A DNA stretch of 64,000 nt from DAOUAE01 sp034433795. Its GTDB lineage: Bacteria > Chloroflexota > UBA6077 > FW602-bin22 > DAOUAE01. Numbering within the stretch: the stretch's first letter is position 1; every line of letters starts with the position of its first letter. A model generated the notes under the pieces. The model ran no database searches. It saw only the letters and a program-made list of their open reading frames with translations, and was not told the origin of the DNA. Shown in pieces: positions 54,980-63,310 of the stretch. Location of the stretch: the NCBI GenBank assembly GCA_034433795.1, contig DAOUAE010000096.1, positions 20,553 to 84,552 of the forward strand, written 5' to 3'. A program made the position numbers and the translations under genes.

Positions 54980-55690
54980 TCAGCGCTGGAGCGTGATCTT
55001 CCAGAAGGCCTCGGCCAGTTCCAGCCCGCCGCTCTGACCGGTCTGGCGGGCCCGTTCGCGCAGGCGGGTTGCCAGCTCGTCCGGGTTGCGAATCTGGGTC
55101 CGGTGGCAGCGCAGGGCGGCGATCTTGCGCTCGAGAGTCCGGCTGATGTCCACCCAGGTGTTGGGGTGCTGGCTGCCCCAGAGGTAGACCTCGCGGACCC
55201 TGTGGGGCTGCAGGCCGGCCCGTTCGTGCTCGGGGAAGTTCAGCCGGTCGCGGGCGGTCGGGTAGATGGCGTCGAGGGTGGCCTGGCCGACGGCCCGGTG
55301 GTCGGGGTGGTTGATGAAGGACTCGCTGTAGAGGGTGGCCGGGTCGTGGGTGGCCACGATCTGGGGGCGCAGGGTGCGGATCATCCGCACGATGGCCTCG
55401 CGCAGGCGCAGGTCGGGCTGGAGTTCCCCGTCGGGAAAATCGAGGAAGAAGACCTCACGCACTCCCAGGACGGCGGCGGCCGCCCGCTGCTCGGCCATGC
55501 GCAGGGCCATCAGCCGTTCGGGGGTCATCTCCGGGTCGCTGGTGCCTTTATCGCCGCAGGTGCAGAGGAGGTAGTACACCGCGATCCCCTGGTCGACCCA
55601 GGTGGCGACGGTGCCCCCACAGCCGAACTCGGGGTCGTCGGGGTGGGCGGCGACCACCAGGGCGCGGACCGGTTCGGTGGGCTGGCTCAT
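54980..55690 (-). CDS. PIG-L/LmbE-family deacetylase
   Basis: A 236-residue zinc hydrolase of the family that deacetylates N-acetylglucosaminyl compounds (MshB, BshB, GlcNAc-PI deacetylase). The metal motif AHPDDPEFGCGG lies near residue 15, and FINHPDHRAVGQATLDAI supplies the third ligand. Possible products include low-molecular-weight thiols or cell-surface amino sugars; the specific substrate is not evident. The ATG at 55690 begins MSQPTEPVRALVVAAHPDD. The SufR-like regulator gene lies 45 bp upstream on the same strand and could control it. Confidence 0.9.
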   Translation of the reverse strand: MSQPTEPVRALVVAAHPDDPEFGCGGTVATWVDQGIAVYYLLCTCGDKGTSDPEMTPERLMALRMAEQRAAAAVLGVREVFFLDFPDGELQPDLRLREAIVRMIRTLRPQIVATHDPATLYSESFINHPDHRAVGQATLDAIYPTARDRLNFPEHERAGLQPHRVREVYLWGSQHPNTWVDISRTLERKIAALRCHRTQIRNPDELATRLRERARQTGQSGGLELAEAFWKITLQR

Positions 55691-55735
55691 TGAGTTCCTC
55701 CCGCTGGGCGAGATGGTGGTCGGGGGTGGGCCGGG

Positions 55736-56386
55736 TCAGGCCGGGGCGGGGACCGGGGCCGGTCCCCGGATACGGTAGGTGCAGCAGGGGTCGCCGTGCA
55801 GCCGGTGCTCCGGACGCTCGACGGTCAGGCCGTCGATCTCGGCGCCCAGCGCCTGGGTGACCAGAGCCTGCTCGGCCTGGCAGAGTTCGGGATGGTGCTC
55901 GGCGACCACCGTGAACGGGCAGTTGAGCGCGCGCAGCCGCAGGTCGGCCGGGGTCTCCTGGACCTCCAGCAGAAAGCCCAGGTGCTGGAGACAGCGGACC
56001 AGGGCCTGGACCCGTTCGGTCAGAGGGCGGTCGGTCTGCACGAGGTAGGGAGCCGCCAGCGCGGTCAGAGCCTCCTGGCAGAGGCGGGCCACCTGGTCGG
56101 GGCCGCCCTGCTGACGGAGGGCGGTCAGCAGGCTATCGGCCAGGGCGCAGTGATTGGTCGGGAAGAGGGCGTCGGCGGCGGCAGTCAGGCGGTAGCGGTG
56201 GTGGGGACGGCCGACGGGCTGCCGTTCCAGGCGCGCGGTGACGAGGCCCTCACGCTGGAGCCGGTTCAGGTGCAGACGGATGCTCATCGGCGTCAGACCG
56301 AGAGCCGCCGCCAGTTCGCGGACGGTCATGTCGCCGTGGCAGCGCAGGAGCCGGACGATCTCCTGGCGGGTGCGCGGCAGGCCCAT
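55736..56386 (-). CDS. SufR-like winged-helix regulator with cysteine cluster
   Basis: The 216-residue protein has an N-terminal DeoR/ArsR-like winged helix (EIVRLLRCHGDMTVRELAAALGLTPMSIRLHLNRL, about 8-60) and a helical middle. The C-terminus carries cysteines in ALNCPFTVVAEHHPELC and HGDPCCTYRI. This matches COG2345/SufR-type regulators, in which three or four cysteines bind an iron-sulfur cluster and sense iron or redox state. The ATG at 56386 is upstream of a usable GGAAGG. No suf operon is in the window; the downstream deacetylase is the nearest candidate target. Confidence 0.82.
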   Translation of the reverse strand: MGLPRTRQEIVRLLRCHGDMTVRELAAALGLTPMSIRLHLNRLQREGLVTARLERQPVGRPHHRYRLTAAADALFPTNHCALADSLLTALRQQGGPDQVARLCQEALTALAAPYLVQTDRPLTERVQALVRCLQHLGFLLEVQETPADLRLRALNCPFTVVAEHHPELCQAEQALVTQALGAEIDGLTVERPEHRLHGDPCCTYRIRGPAPVPAPA

Positions 56387-56417
56387 GCTCTCGCCGCCTT
56401 CCAGGCTCAGTGCTTGT

Positions 56418-56447
56418 ATTGTACCCGACCAGCCAGGAGATCGTAAA
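56418..56447 (-). promoter_or_regulatory. Promoter of the SufR-like gene
   Basis: Minus strand: TTTACG (56447-56442), an 18 bp spacer and TACAAT (56423-56418), about 30 bp before the ATG. Confidence 0.5.
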
Positions 56448-56534
56448 GGTCTGCTGCTCGGCGGCCAGCCCGCCAGGCGATACAGACGACCCGGCCCGAC
56501 GCGGTGGATTTAGGGGAATATCTGATTAGCCCTC

Positions 56535-56731
56535 TCATGAGCGGTCGGCGCGGTCCTCGTCCAGGCTGGCCAGGGCGCGCGCCTGGGGATCGGCCGGCCG
56601 GGGATACTCCCAGAACTCAGCCGGGAGGGGCTGCTGCGGTGGTCGTGCCAGTCCGGCGGCGATCAGCGCGCGCAGCCGGTCGTCGAGAGCCGGCCGCTGG
56701 TCGTCAGGAGACAGCGGCTCGCTGTTGACAG
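56535..56731 (-). pseudogene. Possible antitoxin-like remnant
   Basis: The minus-strand frame ending at 56535 reads LDDRLRALIAAGLARPP, then PLPAEFWEYPRPADPQ and ALASLDEDRADRS. This resembles the C-terminal tail of Phd-type antitoxins (AAGLxRPPRRPLP...). No start codon or ribosome-binding site is convincing, the N-terminal DNA-binding part is missing, and the tRNA promoter begins 60 bp upstream. It may be a truncated remnant, perhaps cut off by integration at the tRNA. Low certainty. Confidence 0.3.
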
Positions 56732-56789
56732 GACATACAATGGCAGCAAGGCTGGCCGTTCGCGGGGGGCGCCCGCTTATGGCCGCGCC

Positions 56790-56818
56790 TTGTCGTGGGG
56801 CCCGGCCTGTGGTATAAT
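56790..56818 (+). promoter_or_regulatory. Promoter of tRNA-Ser
   Basis: TTGTCG (56790-56795), a 17 bp spacer and a perfect TATAAT (56813-56818), 17 bp before the tRNA. Confidence 0.7.
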
Positions 56819-56835
56819 CCTCTACGGTCTCAGCT

Positions 56836-56928
56836 GGAGGGATCGCATAGTGGTCTAGTGCGGCCGCCTGCTAAGCGGTTGGGGTGCCAAAAGCGCCCTC
56901 CCGGGTTCGAATCCCGGTCCCTCCGCCA
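56836..56928 (+). tRNA. tRNA-Ser (GCT)
   Basis: The 93-base gene includes an encoded CCA end. The acceptor stem GGAGGGA pairs with TCCCTCC, the anticodon loop CTGCTAA gives anticodon GCT (56870-56872), and a long variable arm (GGGGTGCC...GCGCCCTC region) marks a class II serine tRNA. TTCGAAT forms the T loop. It reads AGC/AGU. A strong terminator follows. Confidence 0.95.
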
Positions 56929-56933
56929 GTCTC

Positions 56934-56969
56934 GCCCCATCCGGCTCTCCCGGATGGGGCAGATTGTTT
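56934..56969 (+). terminator. Terminator of tRNA-Ser
   Basis: An 11 bp perfect stem (GCCCCATCCGG, 56934-56944, with its complement at 56950-56960) and 5-base loop, followed by AGATTGTTT. Confidence 0.8.
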
Positions 56970-57161
56970 CCCGAAGATTCCTCGGGCCTCTCTTCCCAGA
57001 CCCTCTCCCGTAGGCCTCGTCCGGCCGGACACCCGGCCCCGCGGAGGGCCGGGGACCGGGGCCCACGACCCGGCAGGCCAGGCGGGGGAGGAACACGCCC
57101 TCCCCCCGACCCCGGCCCGGGCCGCCGTCTCCCGACCCCCGGCCCGGCGCCACCGGTTCCG

Positions 57162-58574
57162 TTACCCGCTCGCCCCGGCACCGGTCTCCTCGGGCGGCCG
57201 GCCCGCCTCCGGGACCCTCGCCGGAAGGCTCTCCAGGGCCCGGAGGACCAGCGGAAGTTCGTCCAGGGCCACCCACCGGACGAACTTTTTCCAGCCCTCT
57301 TCGCCGCTGAGGAGCGTGTGCCCCGGTTTGTAGGCCAGTTCGGGGTAGCCCCGCTGCTCGGCGGCCTCCAGCACGGCGGCAGTCAGGCGGGCACGGTCCA
57401 GCCTCTCCGAACCCCCTCCCTCTGCCAGCTCCTCCGACCCACACCGGCCAGGCGGGCTTTCCCAATTCCCACCCCCTAAGGAATTGGGAATTGGGAATGT
57501 CTGGCCGGCGGGGTTCCCGGCAGCCGGAGCCGGCGGGGTCCCGAAGCCGCCAGGCTGACTTTCCCGAGTCCCGGTCCCGCGGGCATCAGGAACGGTGCAC
57601 GGTGGGCCGCCGGCTGTCTCCGACGGCGCCCCCGCAAAGCACCCAGGCTGGCTTTCCCGATTCCCGGTCCCTAAGGAATCGGGAAATCGGGAATGTCTGG
57701 CCGGCTGCTTCTCAGAGCGGCCAGACAGGCTTTCCCAATTCCCAGCCCGTAAGGATGTGGGAATTTGGGAAAGAGTGCCCGTCTGCTTTTGAAGGGCCTG
57801 CCAGCGGCCGTCACCGGTCGGCTCGGCCCGCCCCTGCAGCCGCAGGGCGCTCAGGTGGTTGCGCACCGTCTTGGGGCTCATTCCCAGGTCCTGGGCCAGC
57901 TGCTCCGGAGTGGCACCGTCCGCTGATTCCGCCAGCGCCCGGGCCACCTTCTCCAGGGCCGGCAGGTGCTCGGCAACCCCGGCCAGTTCGGGGGCTGACA
58001 GGGCGGTCCGGGTGATGGTCACCACCTGATTGGTGAAAGTGAGGGCCAGGGCCAGGGGCTCGGCCTTCGGGCCGAAGGTGCTCTTGGTCTGGCGCAGGAC
58101 CAGTCCCGGCCCGTTCTCGGCCGCCAGCACCTGGACCACCGACCGGCCCAGGGCGTACTTGAACTGCGAGCCAAAGGGCCGGTAGGTGTGGAGCGGCACC
58201 CCGGGCTGGGGCTTGGGGATATGGTCCAGGACCAGCACCGTCCCCAGGCTCCGGAGCCGCTGCATGAGATCCGTGGCCACCGCCTGCCGCTCCAGGTCGG
58301 CCCCGGCGCAGGCCACCGAGAGGCTGTCCAGAATGACCAGGGGCTCGCCCAGGGAGTGGACCAGGGCCGCCACCTCCTCAAAGACCGCCGGGTGGGTGAG
58401 GGGACCGGGGAGGGCGAAGTAGTGGAGCCCTTCCGGCGGGCGCTCCAGCCCCAGCCCCCGGGCCACCCGGTAGGCCCGCCGCAGGAATTCCGAGGCGTCC
58501 AGTTCGGCGTCCAGGTAGAGGACCGGCCGCCGGCGCACCGGCTTGGTCCAGCCAGGGGCGGCCGGCGGCCACAC
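57162..58574 (-). pseudogene. RecA-like/HTH C-terminal part of a frameshifted primase-helicase
   Basis: This frame continues the ATPase begun in the overlapping upstream frame: RRPVLYLDAELDASEFLRR, then Walker B region PLVILDSLSVA, DHIPKPQPG and the sensor-like GSQFKYALGRSV, as in phage RepA/AAA_25 helicases. An HTH (TPEQLAQDLGMSPKTVRNHLSAL, about 235-257) follows, then a repeat-bearing low-complexity stretch (about 270-370) and a C-terminal domain (LAYKPGHTLLSGEEGWKKFV). Four in-frame palindromic repeats lie in the low-complexity part. The join to the upstream frame needs a one-base change near 58548. It probably belongs to an integrated element. Confidence 0.7.
57452..57788 (-). repeat. Four in-frame copies of a palindromic repeat
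   Basis: Copies at about 57452-57507, 57550-57592 (degenerate), 57644-57707 and 57723-57788. Each is an inverted repeat built on CCCGATTCCCG and CGGGAATCGGGAA flanked by GGCTTT and TGTCTGG. In the coding frame they give related peptides such as FPDSLGTGNRESQPG, IPNSLGGGNWESPPG and IPTSLRAGNWESLSG. Confidence 0.85.
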
Positions 58575-59646
58575 AGCAGGCGATGTGAATGGCCAGCCAG
58601 GTCTTACAGACGCCGGCGTCCCCGTAGAAGACGGTCACCGCTCCGTCGGGCAAAAGCGGCAACACCCACGCCCGGGCCTCTGGCTCCGGCTGCTCCCAGC
58701 AGCGCACCAGAGCAGACGGGCTGGCTTTCCCGATTCCCGATGTATTATAGGACCGGGAATCGGGAATGTCTGGCTGGGTGGTTTCGAGCAGGGTGGGTGG
58801 GCTCTCCACCAGCCCCAGGGCGGCTCCCAGCAGGGTCAGGGAACCACCCACCCCGCAGGCGCCGGCGTGGCACCGGAAGGCCCAGCGGCCATCGTCGCCT
58901 TTGAAAATCGAGAGGCTGGGATGGCGGTCGTCGTGGAAGGGGCAGCGGGCCGAATAACTACCGCCGGGCTGTCGCTCGGCCTGCAGGCGGGTGACCAGGG
59001 CGGCCTGGAGATCGGCGGTGGCCGTGACCGGGACGGCCTGGTCCAGGCACTGGCGCAGCCGCGCCTGTCCCGGCGCCGGCTGGGCGGCGACGAGGCGCCC
59101 CGGATCTTTCGGTCCGCCCAGGTTATGGGCCACGAGGACGGCCGGTCCGTCGGCTGGCCGGCTCTGCCAGACCGCCTGCAGCAGCCGCAGCGAGCCCCCA
59201 TCCTCCAGCCAGACGATCACCTGACTGAACTCTCTGAGCAGGTCCCACCAGCGGCCCTGCCAGTTGTCCGCCCCGCCGGTGGCCAGGGCGGGCCGGCCGC
59301 TTTCGGCCACCACCACCGCGTCGGTCTCGGACTCCAGCACGACCACCTGGGTCTGTCCCCGGCGGCGCCAGTGGGGCAGGAACGGACTGAGATAGGGCAG
59401 CAGCGTCGTCCGGTCGAAACCGGTCCAGGTCCAGCGCGGCCGACCGGGCTGGGGGTCGAGGCAGTGGCGCAGGTGCCAGGCTGGCCGTCCGGTGGTGGTC
59501 GGCCAGGGGATGGCGACGCCACCGGCGCGTTCGGTCCAGCCCAGCCGGCGCAGGAGCGCCGGGTTCAGGCCCCGGGCCCGGGCCAGACTGGCCAGGGTCA
59601 GCCGGGGGGCGGGGGGCACAGACGAGGGTCCGGGCGCTGTGGACAT
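58378..59646 (-). pseudogene. Toprim/zinc-ribbon/Walker-A N-terminal part of the primase-helicase
   Basis: From the ATG at 59646 (GGGGAG site) this frame has a Toprim-like region (VVVLESETDAVVVAESGRPA near 100, VIVWLEDGG near 150), a CHC2-type zinc ribbon (CPFHDDRHPSLSIF then FRCHAGACGVGG, about 235-270) and a Walker A, FYGDAGVCKTWLA, near 345. The glycine before Lys is replaced by Cys (TGT for GGT). The frame is lost near 58548, after GRPWL. Toprim before the zinc ribbon is the reverse of the usual primase order. A fifth palindromic repeat lies at 58715-58778. Frameshift plus Walker mutation suggest decay. Confidence 0.72.
58715..58778 (-). repeat. Fifth, isolated copy of the palindromic repeat
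   Basis: GGCTTTCCCGATTCCCG and CGGGAATCGGGAATG form arms around an A/T-rich loop. It sits in-frame in the N-terminal part (peptide IPDSRSYNTSGIGKASP), 0.9 kb from the other four. Confidence 0.85.
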
Positions 59647-59921
59647 GGCAGACTCTCCCCAGAACGGGGGGCCCTGGTCGGCGGCCACGGGTCCACCGCC
59701 GACCGCTCGGGGACCGGCTCCCCGCCGGCGCATCACGACGCCGACGGGACCGGTCCGGGTTTTCTCCTCATCACCACACTGGTGCCCCGCTCACGCGGTC
59801 TCTGCGGACCGGATCCTGGCGGGAAAAAGCCCGTGCGCCGGCTATCGGCCGGCTCCTGCCCTCACCCGGGCAGCGCGGGGGTCTGGGGGCGTCTCCCCGG
59901 ACAAAGGCCCACCGTGCGTCC

Positions 59922-59950
59922 AGCCTACCACGCCCCTGGTCCGCTGTCAA
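59922..59950 (-). promoter_or_regulatory. Promoter of the island primase-like gene
   Basis: Minus strand: perfect TTGACA (59950-59945), a 17 bp spacer and TAGGCT (59927-59922). Confidence 0.65.
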
Positions 59951-59959
59951 GAGGAAAAT

Positions 59960-59973
59960 CGAACAGATGTTCT
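59960..59973 (-). promoter_or_regulatory. LexA-type SOS box upstream of the island promoter
   Basis: CGAACAGATGTTCT contains a perfect GAAC-N4-GTTC, the Gram-positive LexA consensus, 9 bp upstream of the -35 of the island promoter. It is nearly identical to the box at uvrA (CGAACAGGTGTCCG). Confidence 0.65.
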
Positions 59974-60040
59974 AAATTCGGCGTTGGGCGGACTCCCCGC
60001 CGGCGGAGGCGCCCCCCGGCGGCCAGGCTCCGGGGCCGTC

Positions 60041-61297
60041 TTAGAGGATGTCCTTATTGAGGGTGTTAAGGAACTCGCGATTGCTGGAGGTCTTCATCAT
60101 GCGGTTCAGCATCAGTTCGATGGCCTCAGTCCCGCCGATGGCCGCCACCATGCGCCGCAGCGTCACCACCTGCCGCAGGGTGGCCTCATCCAGCAGCAGC
60201 TCCTCGCGCCGGGTGCCCGAGCGGGGGATATCGATGGCCGGGAAGATGCGCTTCTCGGCCAGTTTGCGGTCCAGCACCAGTTCCATATTACCGGTGCCCT
60301 TGAACTCCTCGTAGATGACGTCGTCCATGCGGCTGCCGGTGTCGATGAGGCAGGTGGCGATGATGGTCAGCGAGCCGCCCTCTTCCAGATTGCGGGCGGC
60401 GCCGAAGAAGCGCTTGGGCGGGTAGAGGGCCGCCGGGTCGATGCCGCCGGAGAGGGTGCGGCCGCTCGGGGGCACGATCAGGTTGTAGGCGCGGGCCAGC
60501 CGGGTGATCGAGTCGAGCAGAATGACCACATCGCGCCCGCCCTCGACCAGCCGCTTGGCACGCTCCAGCGTCATCTCGGCCACGATGCGGTGGTCCTCCA
60601 CCGGCTCGTCGAAGGTCGAGCTGATGACCTCGCCGCGCACCGACCGTTTGACGTCGGTCACCTCCTCCGGCCGCTCGCCGATGAGCAGGAAGATGAGGTG
60701 CACCTCCGGGTATTTGGTGGTGATGCCGTTGGCGATGTGCTTGAGGACGGTGGTCTTGCCGGCCTTGGGCGGCGAGACGATGAGCCCGCGCTGGCCCCGG
60801 CCGATGGGGGCAATGAGATTGATCAGCCGCTGGGTCAGGTTCTTGGGGTCGGTCTCCAGGTCGTAGAGTTCGCGGGGGAAGATGGGGGTCAGCTGGTCAA
60901 AGTGGGGTCGGCGCCGGGCCACCTCCGGCTCCAGCCCGTTGACCGCCTCGACCCGCAGCAGGCCGTAGTACTTCTCGTTCTCCTTGGGCGGACGGATCTG
61001 GCCGATGACCATATCGCCGGTGCGCAGGCCGAAGCGTCGGATCTGCGACTGGGAGACGTAGACATCGGCCGGACCGGGCAGGAAGCCGTCCCGCCGCAGG
61101 AAGCCGTAGCCCTCCTCGACGATCTCCAGAATACCGCCGCCGAAGAGGTAGCCCTGCTGCTCGGTCTGGGCCTGGAGCAGGCGGAAGATGAGGTCCTGCT
61201 TCTTCAGGCCGGTGTAGCCCACGATCCCCATTTCTTTGGCCAGTTCCTGCAGTTCATCGCGGGTTTTGGTCTCAAGATCCGTCAGATTCACGGGCAC
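60041..61297 (-). CDS. rho: Transcription termination factor Rho
   Basis: The 418-residue hexameric RNA helicase ends transcription. The N-terminal helical domain (TKTRDELQELAKEMGIVGYTGLKK) and the cold-shock RNA-binding domain (GYGFLRRDGFLPGPADVYVSQSQIRRFGL) precede the ATPase. Walker A is SPPKAGKTTVLKHIA, Walker B VVILLDSITRLARAYN, and the Q/R loops include PSGRTLSGGID and GNMELVLDR. The length is standard, with no insertion. GTG at 61297 follows AGAGGTGA. A leader of about 325 bases suggests autoregulation, as known for rho in other bacteria. Confidence 0.98.
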   Translation of the reverse strand: MPVNLTDLETKTRDELQELAKEMGIVGYTGLKKQDLIFRLLQAQTEQQGYLFGGGILEIVEEGYGFLRRDGFLPGPADVYVSQSQIRRFGLRTGDMVIGQIRPPKENEKYYGLLRVEAVNGLEPEVARRRPHFDQLTPIFPRELYDLETDPKNLTQRLINLIAPIGRGQRGLIVSPPKAGKTTVLKHIANGITTKYPEVHLIFLLIGERPEEVTDVKRSVRGEVISSTFDEPVEDHRIVAEMTLERAKRLVEGGRDVVILLDSITRLARAYNLIVPPSGRTLSGGIDPAALYPPKRFFGAARNLEEGGSLTIIATCLIDTGSRMDDVIYEEFKGTGNMELVLDRKLAEKRIFPAIDIPRSGTRREELLLDEATLRQVVTLRRMVAAIGGTEAIELMLNRMMKTSSNREFLNTLNKDIL

Positions 61298-61624
61298 TCA
61301 CCTCTCTGAGGTCCTCCCTGCATGAGAAAATGGGGGTCAACGCCTGGTCTCGCCGGCCGGCGCCGCCCGGTGGGGGCACAGCGCACCGGCCCCGCCGTTC
61401 AGCGCGTCTCCGGGCGGTCAGCGGGTGAGACCGTCGGTATGCCAGCGGCCGCCTGCAAGACGGCGGCCACCACTGGTCGGGATCTGGCTGTCAGGCTGGA
61501 CACACTCCGCGTCCGTAGCACCGGGGATGTCCTGCATCCCCCTGGGCGGGTTGAGTGTCGGGGATCGCCAGAGGTTGAACAGGAGCGACGCGAAACCAGA
61601 GGGCCCCGTGGGACCCTCTGCGTG
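61298..61624 (-). other. Long untranslated leader of rho
   Basis: About 325 bases from the predicted start near 61623 to the GTG. The RNA would begin with a 7 bp hairpin (arms at 61614-61620 and 61597-61603). Several further short inverted segments follow. No upstream frame has a convincing start. Rho autoregulates through its leader in other species, so this is a plausible site for that. Confidence 0.5.
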
Positions 61625-61629
61625 CTTTA

Positions 61630-61658
61630 AGTATAGCACGGGGCCGGGATGGCGTCAA
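61630..61658 (-). promoter_or_regulatory. Promoter of rho
   Basis: Minus strand: TTGACG (61658-61653), a 17 bp spacer and TATACT (61635-61630). It starts 6 bp after the pyrG stop codon. Confidence 0.75.
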
Positions 61659-61663
61659 CGGCC

Positions 61664-63310
61664 TCAGGTCAGCGCCTCCAGCGGCAGCGGTCGCTGGTCG
61701 CCCTCCAGCACGGTCTGGGTGGCGGCGGCAATGAAGTCGCGGAAGAGCGGATGCGGCCGGGTCGGCCGCGACTTGAACTCGGGGTGGAACTGGCAGCCCA
61801 CCATCCAGGGATGGTCGGCCAGCTCGACGATCTCGACCAGTTTGCCGTCGGGCGAGAGGCCGCTGATGATGAGGCCGGCCGCCTGCAGCACCTCCCGGTA
61901 CTCGTTGTTGAACTCAAAGCGGTGGCGATGCCGTTCGTAGACCACCGGCTGCCCGTAGGCCAGCGCCGCGCGCGTGCCCGGCACGATCTGGCAGGGGTAG
62001 GCGCCCAGCCGCATGGTGCCGCCTTTCTCCTCCAGGTCGCGCTGGTCGGGCATCAGATCGATGACCGGGCAGGGGGTGTCGGCGTCGAACTCGGTGCTGT
62101 TGGCCCGGGGGTCGCCCAGGACGGCGCGGGCGAACTCGATGACCATCACCTGCATGCCCAGACAGAGCCCCAGATAGGGGATGCGGTTCTCGCGGGCGTA
62201 GCGGGCGGCGGTGATCTTGCCCTCGATGCCCCGGGCGCCGAAGCCGCCCGGCACCACGATTCCGGCCGCCGTCTTGAGCCGCTCGTGGACCGTCTCGGGG
62301 GTGAGGGTTTCGGCATCGACCCAGTCGATCTGGATATCGCGTCCGTGGAAGAGCCCGGCGTGGCGCAGGGCCTCGCGGACCGAGAGGTAGGCGTCGGGCA
62401 GTTCGACGTACTTGCCGACCACCGCGATCCGCAGCGTGCGTTTGGGCTGTTTGAGGCGCTCGACCAGGCTCCGCCAGTCGTCGAGGTCGGCCGGTCCGGC
62501 TGGCAGCCGCAGTCGTTCGACGATGAAGGTGTCCAGCCCCTCCTGATGGAGGAGGAGCGGCACCTCGTAGATGGTCTCGACGGTTGGCAGGGCGATGACC
62601 GCCCGGCGCTCGACGTCGCAGAAGAGGGCGATCTTGTCCTTCAGGTCGTCGGGAATGGGGTAATCGGCGCGGCAGACGATGGCGTCGGGCTGGATGCCGA
62701 GGCTGCGCAGGTCGCGGACGCTCTTCTGGGTGGGTTTGGTCTTGAGTTCACCGGTGGCCTTGATATAGGGGAGGAAGGTGACGTGGATGTAGAGGGCGTT
62801 CTCCGGGCCGACCTCCCGGTGCAGCTGGCGGATCGCCTCCAGGAATGGTTCGTTTTCGATATCGCCGACCGTGCCGCCGACCTCGGCGATGACCACCTGG
62901 GCGCCGGTCTCGCGGGTGACCTTGCGGATGCGGTGCTTGATCTCGTTGGTGACGTGGGGGATGACCTGGATGGTCCCGCCGAGGAAGTCGCCCCGGCGCT
63001 CTTTGCTGATGATGGCCGAGTAGATCTGGCCGGTGGTGACGTTGGAGGCGCGGGTGACGTTGGCGTCGATGATCCGTTCGTAGTGGCCCAGGTCCAGGTC
63101 GGTCTCGGCCCCGTCCTCGGTGACGAAGCACTCCCCGTGCTGGTAGGGGTTCATCGTGCCGGGGTCGACATTGAGATAGGGGTCGAGCTTCATGGCCGCC
63201 ACCGTCAGTCCCCGGCTCTTGAGCAGCCGGCCGATTGAGGCGACGGTGACCCCTTTGCCCACGGAGGAGACCACGCCACCGGTTACGAAGATGTACTTGG
63301 GTATGGACAT
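61664..63310 (-). CDS. pyrG: CTP synthase
   Basis: The 548-residue enzyme makes CTP from UTP, ATP and glutamine. The synthetase domain begins KYIFVTGGVVSSVGKGVTVASIG and includes KLDPYLNVDPGTMNPYQHGE and AEVGGTVGDIE. The glutamine amidotransferase domain has VPGGFGARGIEGK, the nucleophile in LGLCLGMQ, and GCQFHPEFKSRP. The ATG at 63310 has GGGGAGGA upstream; the much longer open frame is only read-through. A leader of about 350 bases precedes it. Confidence 0.97.
   Translation of the reverse strand: MSIPKYIFVTGGVVSSVGKGVTVASIGRLLKSRGLTVAAMKLDPYLNVDPGTMNPYQHGECFVTEDGAETDLDLGHYERIIDANVTRASNVTTGQIYSAIISKERRGDFLGGTIQVIPHVTNEIKHRIRKVTRETGAQVVIAEVGGTVGDIENEPFLEAIRQLHREVGPENALYIHVTFLPYIKATGELKTKPTQKSVRDLRSLGIQPDAIVCRADYPIPDDLKDKIALFCDVERRAVIALPTVETIYEVPLLLHQEGLDTFIVERLRLPAGPADLDDWRSLVERLKQPKRTLRIAVVGKYVELPDAYLSVREALRHAGLFHGRDIQIDWVDAETLTPETVHERLKTAAGIVVPGGFGARGIEGKITAARYARENRIPYLGLCLGMQVMVIEFARAVLGDPRANSTEFDADTPCPVIDLMPDQRDLEEKGGTMRLGAYPCQIVPGTRAALAYGQPVVYERHRHRFEFNNEYREVLQAAGLIISGLSPDGKLVEIVELADHPWMVGCQFHPEFKSRPTRPHPLFRDFIAAATQTVLEGDQRPLPLEALT

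Larger units (their letters stand above)
59647..60040 (-). other. Leader and promoter region of the island gene
   Basis: About 390 bp between rho and the primase-like gene with no coding frame I can support. Read on the minus strand it holds a LexA-type box, a promoter, and a leader of about 270 bases that contains a GCCGGC hairpin followed by a TTTTT run, which could attenuate transcription. Confidence 0.5.

Noticed and set aside
56836..60040. Complete integrative element with attachment sites
   Set aside because: No integrase and no second copy of the tRNA 3' end could be seen, so the element boundaries cannot be supported.
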